Below, piece after piece: positions 58,952-64,000 of a stretch of 64,000 nt of DNA. How positions within the stretch are numbered: position 1 is the first letter of the stretch; the number at the start of each line of letters is the position of its first letter. Made by a program: the position numbers and the translations under genes. The DNA is from Listeria_A hofi (GTDB lineage: Bacteria; Bacillota; Bacilli; Lactobacillales; Listeriaceae): NCBI RefSeq assembly GCF_963575615.1, contig NZ_CAUYTL010000010.1, positions 30,800 to 94,799 of the forward strand. The letters are read 5' to 3'. The notes below the pieces were generated by a model. The model saw nothing but the letters and a program-made list of their open reading frames with translations. It was not told where the DNA came from and made no database searches.

Positions 58952-59323
58952 ATGCAAAAACGTAAAACGGATTTTTCATGTGGTGCGGATGTAACGTCAT
59001 CCGTTATCGGCGGGAAATGGAAATTACAAATCTTATTTCACTTAATGGATAACACGATTCGCTTTAATGAGTTTCGACGGTTGATTCCAGGAATAACACA
59101 ACGAATGCTCACATTACAATTACGCGAATTAGAAGAAGATGGCATTGTCCACCGGAAAGTATACAACCAGATTCCGCCTAAAGTAGAATATAGTTTGACT
59201 GATTTAGGAGATACACTCATTCCACTAGTTCGAGCAATGTGTGATTGGGGAACGATAAATAGGGCTACTATTGTCGGAAACAGAACGACAACAGAGCATG
59301 AAAAAGAACCGAGCCAGCTCTGA
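58952..59323 (+). CDS. HxlR-family transcription regulator
   Basis: 123-residue winged-helix regulator. FSCGADVTSSVIGGKWKLQI near the start contains the single cysteine (residue 9) that in YodB/HypR-type members senses quinones or aldehydes. IRFNEFRRLIPGITQRMLTLQL is the recognition part. ATG 58952 follows AAGGAGG. It is divergent from the nitroreductase gene, with a palindrome between them. A thiol-switch repressor of that gene is the best guess. Confidence 0.9.
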   Translation: MQKRKTDFSCGADVTSSVIGGKWKLQILFHLMDNTIRFNEFRRLIPGITQRMLTLQLRELEEDGIVHRKVYNQIPPKVEYSLTDLGDTLIPLVRAMCDWGTINRATIVGNRTTTEHEKEPSQL

Positions 59324-59338
59324 TAGCCAGCTCGGAGT
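59306..59338. terminator. Terminator between hxlR-family and FUSC-like genes
   Basis: CCGAGC pairs with GCTCGG and inner AGC with GCT, followed by AGTTTTATT. Confidence 0.65.
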
Positions 59339-59339
59339 T

Positions 59340-60425
59340 TTATTCATGCACATCAATGTCAATCTTGTTTTCTTCATCATGCCTCAATTTAAAACTATGA
59401 ATCAGCTTTTCCAAATAATCTACGGTTTCCTGATAAGCAAAGACGCAAGCGATAATGCGCATCAAGTGGTACTGGTCAATGCCCTCGTCGTCATCTTCTT
59501 TGTCTATTTCCTTCATCTCGTTTAAGAACAACCGCATCAAATCTGCTGGATCCTGTGAAAAATGTTTCTCCGCATAATTTAAGTCCACCGAAACCTTGTC
59601 AATATACGTGAGTAACAACTGTTCATGCGTGTCTGTTAAATAATCAATCTGCATGCGTATTAACTCTTGTTTCTCAGGAGGCAATTGCAAAAAATCATTC
59701 TCATAGCGGTGTAATATCCGCAGTAACTCATATCCTTTTTGCGAACAAAGAATCATCTGACGGTAAACAGCAATTTTTCGTGATTTGGAAATATTTGTTC
59801 GCCTCAAAAACGTTCGCTCTTCGCGATATAATTCGTAGTAGCTACTCATTTGTGTAATCTGCTTTTGCATCCACTTCATGTCCTTTTTTAGGAGTGGAAA
59901 ATCAGCAGCATGACGCAAATTCAACTTTATCCAGCGCATAATTTCATCATTTGTGCTGTAAATAAACTGGAATAAAGTAATTTCATACTTCGGTGGTAAG
60001 AAAATCAAGTTGACGATAAATGCGGCAACAAGACCGAGCATAATCGTACCGAATCGTGTGAGGGCAATCATTAGAAAGTCATTTGTAGGTGAATCCATCA
60101 CGATAACCAGCGTCACAAGCGCCAAGCCAATCGTTTTTTCAAGCTTAAACTGAATCAATAAGGCCACACAAATAATCGATGCAACCCCAATTAAAATGAA
60201 ATCATTTCCAATGTAAAGCCCGAAACCAATCGCAATCGCTGCGCCAATAACATTCCCTTGCGCCCGTTGTAAAATTTCTAAATAAGATCGGTAAATCGAT
60301 GGTTGAACCGCAAAAATTGCCGAAATCCCTGCTAAAGAAGGAGAAGGGGAGTGACAAAGTTCGGCAATAAAAAGCGCTAAACTAATCGCAATTCCTGTTT
60401 TTATAATCCTAGCCCCGAATTTCAT
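59340..60425 (-). CDS. Aromatic acid exporter/FUSC-like protein (YgaE/YqjA-like)
   Basis: 361 residues: an N-terminal membrane half with four to five helices (about 1-140, opening MKFGARIIKTGIAISLALFI) and a C-terminal helical cytoplasmic half (DUF939). The first part matches the ArAE_1/FUSC group thought to export aromatic acids. It lies next to hemL, the position of ygaE beside gsaB in B. subtilis. Substrate not known. Confidence 0.83.
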   Translation of the reverse strand: MKFGARIIKTGIAISLALFIAELCHSPSPSLAGISAIFAVQPSIYRSYLEILQRAQGNVIGAAIAIGFGLYIGNDFILIGVASIICVALLIQFKLEKTIGLALVTLVIVMDSPTNDFLMIALTRFGTIMLGLVAAFIVNLIFLPPKYEITLFQFIYSTNDEIMRWIKLNLRHAADFPLLKKDMKWMQKQITQMSSYYELYREERTFLRRTNISKSRKIAVYRQMILCSQKGYELLRILHRYENDFLQLPPEKQELIRMQIDYLTDTHEQLLLTYIDKVSVDLNYAEKHFSQDPADLMRLFLNEMKEIDKEDDDEGIDQYHLMRIIACVFAYQETVDYLEKLIHSFKLRHDEENKIDIDVHE

Positions 60426-60491
60426 TGCTGGTTATTCCTTTCTGTACTCATTTTCTCCTATTATATCCGTAAATGCTGCTTTGCAAACAAA

Positions 60492-61784
60492 TTAACCAAC
60501 CATTTTTGCAAAAACCCGGTTCACAGCAGCAAGTGTCTCCTCAATATCCGTATGCGTATGTGCTGTTGTAATAAACCAAGCTTCATATTTGGAAGGTGCC
60601 AACATGATACCTTCTTCCACCATTAACTTGAAAAACTGGCCGAATAATTCACCGTTAGTGGCTTGGGCATCTGCATAAGTTACGATTTCTTGATCTGTAA
60701 AGTAGACCGTCAAAGCACCTTTAATCTGATTAACCGTAACGTCAATCCCATGTTTTGCAGCGGCATGCAGAATTCCATTTTTTAGCCTAACTCCGAATTT
60801 TTCAAATCGCTCATAAATACCGTTCTCTTGCAGAACTTCCAAGCAAGCAATCCCTGATTGAATGGAAGCCGGATTTCCAGCCATTGTACCGGCTTGATAT
60901 GCAGGGCCTAGCGGAGCAACTTTTTCCATAATATCGACGCGCCCACCATATGCACCAATCGGCAAGCCACCCCCAATAATTTTTCCAAGCGCGGTCAAAT
61001 CAGGTGTTATGTTCAGCAAATTTTGTGCTCCGCCATACATAAATCGGAATGCGGTAATCACTTCATCATAAATGACAAGTGCACCTGCAGCATGCGCTAA
61101 CTCGTTTACTTTCTCCAAAAAGCCTTCAACCGGGCCGACAATCCCAAAGTTCCCAATAATAGGCTCCACTAAAACTGCAGCAACTTGGTCACCCCAAATA
61201 CGCATTGCTTCTTCCAAACTAGCGATGTCATTAAAAGGAACGGTAATCACTTCCTCTGCAGTTGCCATCGTCACCCCAGCCGAATCTGGCGTACCAAGCG
61301 TAGAAGGGCCAGAACCAGCCTCGACAAGCACCAAATCAAAATGCCCATGATAAGAACCAGCGAATTTGATAATTTTATCGCGTCCAGTAAAAGCGCGTGC
61401 CACACGAATCGTTGTCATCACAGCTTCTGTACCAGAATTTGTGAAGCGGACTTTTTCCAAAGATGGAATTGCGTCTTTTAACATTTTTGCAAAAGTGATC
61501 TCATATTTCGTAGGTGTGCCATATAAAACACCATTTTCTGCAGCATACGTAATCGCTTTTGTAATATGAGGATGCGCGTGGCCAGTAATAATTGGCCCGT
61601 AAGCCGCCAAATAATCAATATATTTATTACCATCAGCATCCCAAAAATAGGCGCCGCTTGCACGTTCCATCGTCACAGGGATTCCGCCACCAACACCTTT
61701 ATAAGAACGGGATGGACTATTAACCCCGCCAACAATGTGCTTAAGTGCCTCCGTATGTAACTTTTCCGATTCAGAATGGTTCAT
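60492..61784 (-). CDS. hemL: Glutamate-1-semialdehyde 2,1-aminomutase
   Basis: 430-residue PLP enzyme. Canonical HemL makes 5-aminolevulinate; the second Bacillus copy GsaB is of this kind. VGGVNSPSRSYKGVGG at the start, FTNSGTEAVMTTIRVARA (about 120), IYDEVITAF (about 240) and the PLP lysine in TALGKIIGGGLPIGAYGG (about 266) are all present. ATG 61784 is supported by AAGGAG 11 bases before. By place next to perR and the ygaE-like gene it is the GsaB type (hemL2); the hem operon copy lies elsewhere. Confidence 0.92.
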   Translation of the reverse strand: MNHSESEKLHTEALKHIVGGVNSPSRSYKGVGGGIPVTMERASGAYFWDADGNKYIDYLAAYGPIITGHAHPHITKAITYAAENGVLYGTPTKYEITFAKMLKDAIPSLEKVRFTNSGTEAVMTTIRVARAFTGRDKIIKFAGSYHGHFDLVLVEAGSGPSTLGTPDSAGVTMATAEEVITVPFNDIASLEEAMRIWGDQVAAVLVEPIIGNFGIVGPVEGFLEKVNELAHAAGALVIYDEVITAFRFMYGGAQNLLNITPDLTALGKIIGGGLPIGAYGGRVDIMEKVAPLGPAYQAGTMAGNPASIQSGIACLEVLQENGIYERFEKFGVRLKNGILHAAAKHGIDVTVNQIKGALTVYFTDQEIVTYADAQATNGELFGQFFKLMVEEGIMLAPSKYEAWFITTAHTHTDIEETLAAVNRVFAKMVG

Positions 61785-61940
61785 GTTTGATACATCTCCT
61801 TCATTAAATGTTTCTTCCCTTCTCATTTTAGTGGAAACCGCGACGAACTGCAATGATATATAGAAGCAAGTTCATTGTAACCGGCGCGAAAAGAGACTAA
61901 AATAAAAGGACAATATAAACAGAAAGCGACGTGATTCCTT

Positions 61941-62885
61941 TTGAAAATACTGTTTACAATGCCAATCCCAGACGATTTAAAAGCCAAACAAGAAGCACAA
62001 TTTCCAAATCATACATACGATTACATAGAAAATTTAGCATCCTATAAATCCTTAGAAACGATAGATTGCATCGTAACCTATGGCTCTGACATCACAGAAG
62101 CGATTATTGAAGAAGCCAACTCTCTAAGCTGGATTATGGTTTTTTCAGCAGGAATTGAAGAACTACCTCATGCAAAACTTCAAGAAAGAGAAGTTCTTGT
62201 CACCAATGTGCGGGGAATCCATTCAATCCCAATGGCCGAGTTTACAATGGCTTACATGCTTTCTTATGTTAAACGCCTAGCGAATTTTGCAACAAAACAA
62301 GTGGAGCATAATTGGATCCGTGATGCAGAGATGTCCGAGCTAGCAGGCAAAACAATTATTATTATAGGAACAGGTGCTATAGGAAAACAAATCGCCGAAT
62401 TCGCAAAAGTATTCCAAATGAAGACAATCGGTATCAATACATCAGGAGAAACTTTTACGCCATTTGATCAAGTTGTTTCTATAGAAGAAATCCAAACTGT
62501 TCTTCCAAAAGGCGATTTCATTGTATCCATTTTACCGGAAACAAAAGCGACTAAAGCACTTTACCAAAAATCACATTTTGAGGCAATGAAAGAAAGTGCA
62601 GTATTTATTAACATCGGTCGAGGCTCTGTTGTCACAGAAGAAGTTTTAATAGAAGTCGCGACAAGCCAAACAATTGCTCACTTATATCTTGATGTCGCTC
62701 CAATCGAGCCACTACCAACAAATCATGCTTTATGGGATTTTCCGAATGTCACAATCACACCACATGTATCCGCCCATTCGCCTAAATACCTCTATAGAAG
62801 CTTCGACATATGGCTTGAAAATATTTCAAGATTTCAAAATGAAGAACCATTATTAAATACGATTAACTTAAATAAAGGCTATTGA
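61941..62885 (+). CDS. D-isomer-specific 2-hydroxyacid dehydrogenase
   Basis: 314-residue NAD(P)-dependent dehydrogenase. NAD loop GTGAIGKQIAEFAKVF (about 138), and the catalytic triad as Arg in INIGRGSVV (about 225), Glu in APIEPLP (about 255) and His in TPHVSAHS (about 275). It starts with TTG at 61941 and has a weak ribosome site. Its position next to perR matches lmo1684. Substrate unknown; related enzymes act on glyoxylate, hydroxypyruvate or phosphoglycerate. Confidence 0.88.
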   Translation: MKILFTMPIPDDLKAKQEAQFPNHTYDYIENLASYKSLETIDCIVTYGSDITEAIIEEANSLSWIMVFSAGIEELPHAKLQEREVLVTNVRGIHSIPMAEFTMAYMLSYVKRLANFATKQVEHNWIRDAEMSELAGKTIIIIGTGAIGKQIAEFAKVFQMKTIGINTSGETFTPFDQVVSIEEIQTVLPKGDFIVSILPETKATKALYQKSHFEAMKESAVFINIGRGSVVTEEVLIEVATSQTIAHLYLDVAPIEPLPTNHALWDFPNVTITPHVSAHSPKYLYRSFDIWLENISRFQNEEPLLNTINLNKGY

Positions 62886-62909
62886 AAGAAATGTTTGCGC
62901 CCCCTAATG

Positions 62910-62939
62910 TTGACAGAACACGCGAAAGTTAGGTAGAAT
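62910..62939 (+). promoter_or_regulatory. perR promoter
   Basis: TTGACA (62910-62915) and TAGAAT (62934-62939) are separated by 18 bases, about 45 bases before the perR start. I see no complete PerR box overlapping it. Confidence 0.65.
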
Positions 62940-62983
62940 AGGTTATATGTACAATCTATTTAAATTAAGCGAGAAAGGAGTGC

Positions 62984-63430
62984 ATGACGGTGTCTAATTC
63001 TCATTCTCATTTACGAGAAGCAATAGATGTCTTGAAAAAAACTGGAGTCAGAATAACTCCTCAACGTCATGCTATACTTGAATTCTTAATTAATGCTGAT
63101 ACCCATCCTACCGCCGATGAGATATACAGAGCGCTTGAAGGGAACTTCCCCAATATGAGTGTAGCTACAGTTTACAATAATCTACGCGTATTCCGAGAAG
63201 CAGGACTAATTAAAGAATTACCATATGGCGATTCATCCAGCCGTTTTGATTTTTCTACATCCGAACATTACCATGCCATTTGCAATGAATGCGGTAAAAT
63301 AGTAGATTTTCATTATCCTGGCTTAGACGAAGTAGAGCATTTTGCTGCAAGTGTCACAGGATATGAAGTAAATAAACATCGATTAGAAGTTTACGGAACT
63401 TGCCCAGAGTGCCAATCAAAAACATTATAA
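62984..63430 (+). CDS. perR: Peroxide-responsive repressor PerR
   Basis: 148-residue Fur-family repressor that uses Fe/Mn and loses DNA binding when peroxide oxidises its metal-binding histidines. GVRITPQRHAILEFLI and the recognition helix SVATVYNNLRVFREAG form the winged helix. DSSSRFDFSTSEHYHAIC carries the regulatory ligands, with His41 in ADTHPTADEIY as the likely oxidised His. CNEC and CPEC form the structural zinc site. AAAGGAG precedes; GTG 62990 is a possible alternative start. In B. subtilis perR also lies close to rrnD. Confidence 0.95.
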   Translation: MTVSNSHSHLREAIDVLKKTGVRITPQRHAILEFLINADTHPTADEIYRALEGNFPNMSVATVYNNLRVFREAGLIKELPYGDSSSRFDFSTSEHYHAICNECGKIVDFHYPGLDEVEHFAASVTGYEVNKHRLEVYGTCPECQSKTL

Positions 63431-63438
63431 CTTCCAGC

Positions 63439-63476
63439 AAAGCCATCTTTTCACTCGATTTGATGGTTTTCTTTTA
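63439..63476 (+). terminator. perR terminator
   Basis: AAGCCATC pairs with GATGGTTTT across a 14-base loop and is followed by CTTTT. Confidence 0.75.
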
Positions 63477-63530
63477 TCGCTAATGTATAAAAGTAATAAT
63501 ATTTATGCAAAAAAATCTATAATAGCAAAC

Positions 63531-63582
63531 GGCTGTACATCAATGTTTAGCGCATACATTTTTGTGGAAATAGAGTACAGCC
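63531..63582. other. Hairpin of unknown role before the rRNA promoters
   Basis: GGCTGTAC (63531-63538) pairs with GTACAGCC (63575-63582). A TATAAT lies just before, at 63518-63523, so a short transcript is conceivable. No T-run follows, and no gene is seen in 63431-63610. Confidence 0.35.
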
Positions 63583-63615
63583 TGAAAAAAAACTAAAATA
63601 TTATGCATAACTTGG

Positions 63616-63644
63616 TTGACATTATCCTAATTAATTGATATATT
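63616..63644 (+). promoter_or_regulatory. rRNA operon promoter P1
   Basis: TTGACA (63616-63621) and TATATT (63639-63644) with a 17-base spacer. Confidence 0.85.
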
Positions 63645-63711
63645 AGTTCTCGGCGCTACTAGCCGACACTTTTACAAAGAAAAATAACATAAAAATAATT
63701 ATACAAAGTTG

Positions 63712-63740
63712 TTGACAGATAAGTGCTTGAATGGTATGAT
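63712..63740 (+). promoter_or_regulatory. rRNA operon promoter P2
   Basis: TTGACA (63712-63717) and TATGAT (63735-63740) with a 17-base spacer, 96 bases after P1. The following leader contains CTTTGAAAACTGAACA (63792-63807), typical of Bacillales pre-16S leaders and their boxA region. Confidence 0.9.
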
Positions 63741-63976
63741 TTAAAAGTCGCAAAAATAAAAAAACATAAGTGATAGCAACGCGATAATGACCTTTGAAAA
63801 CTGAACAGAAACAAAGATAAAACCAATAGAGACAGTGATGTTTCTAGGTAAGAATCGCAGGGCGAAAATAGAAAGCTATTTCCAAAAAAGTACTAGTAAA
63901 GAAATTTGCTAGCGAAGTCAATTTGACGCAAGGATCTTATTCACGGTGTTGAATAAGTATTCAAATTCAGCTTTAT

Positions 63977-64000
63977 TTTAAAGAGAGTTTGATCCTGGCT
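63977..64000 (+). rRNA. 16S rRNA, first bases only
   Basis: AGAGTTTGATCCTGGCT (63984-64000) is the universal start of 16S rRNA. By comparison with the E. coli numbering the mature end lies at about 63977. The gene continues beyond the window. Confidence 0.97.

Noticed and set aside
62895..62920. GCGCCCCCTAA near perR, similar to the core of repeat A on the opposite strand
   Set aside because: Only about 12 bases match and no hairpin arms are visible, so it cannot be called a further copy.

Overview
The window is chromosomal DNA from a low-GC Gram-positive bacterium, almost certainly Listeria or a very close member of the Listeriaceae. Gene order matches what I remember of the Listeria monocytogenes lmo1683-lmo1742 interval: ade-virS, gltC-gltA-gltD, a cshC-like helicase, a LevR-type activator with a lichenan-type PTS, an mreB-like gene, pepS, map, aac(3), rlmCD, mprF, recX, mutY, fabL, hemL and perR, then an rRNA operon. 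The perR/hemL/ygaC-like block ahead of an rRNA operon also resembles Bacillus subtilis. The CRISPR repeat ends in a TGTGAAATGTAAAT handle of the Listeria type I-B family, but its 5' half differs from the L. monocytogenes repeat I remember. This is therefore probably another Listeria species. No database search was possible; all identities rest on reading the translations.

Layout. 1-3724: end of adenine deaminase, a VirS-like histidine kinase, a GldA-like dehydrogenase and an acetyltransferase. 3759-10756: accessory block with an AlkD-like protein, an RloA/RloB (AbiL-like) candidate phage-defence pair, a glycosyltransferase broken by one stop codon, a decayed gltC copy, a MerR-type promoter, a broken flavodoxin-like reductase and an MFS exporter. 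10748-18138: gltC divergent from gltAD, with a GltC box between them. 18139-20180: a CRISPR array of 21 intact repeats plus one degenerate repeat, without cas genes in the window, then a tiny membrane ORF. 20181-23535: small enzymes and a DECD-motif RNA helicase. 23660-25005: an unidentified exported pair. 25279-31630: LevR-type activator, a near-perfect sigma-54 promoter, PTS IIB-IIC-IIA and a MupG-like muramidase. 32096-37133: YhgE/Pip-like protein, tRNA-Arg, lipoprotein, CPBP protein. 37184-43521: two MreB paralogues, MFS transporter, M29 aminopeptidase, small proteins, flavodoxin. 43795-51979: map, aac(3), YfkK-like and YihY-like proteins, rlmCD, a broken acetyltransferase, VanZ-like protein, mprF. 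52027-63430: epimerase, recX, yfhJ/yfhP-like genes, mutY-fabL, a DUF402 phosphatase, nitroreductase/HxlR pair, FUSC-like protein, hemL, a dehydrogenase and perR. 63431-64000: tandem rRNA promoters, leader and the first bases of 16S rRNA.

How the genes work together. GltC with GltA/GltD makes glutamate. The LevR-type activator probably drives a sigma-54-dependent sugar PTS whose last gene suggests a cell-wall-derived or beta-linked sugar. VirS and MprF belong to the envelope and cationic-peptide response known in Listeria. PerR, HxlR/nitroreductase, flavodoxin and two MerR-type promoters point to redox and electrophile responses.

The features most worth attention are non-coding or broken: a family of about 114-nt hairpin repeats whose stems change sequence but keep pairing, a second hairpin that occurs beside them at all three loci, a third intergenic element interrupted by a 251-nt insertion, a CRISPR array without cas genes, and several genes interrupted by single in-frame stop codons of all three kinds.
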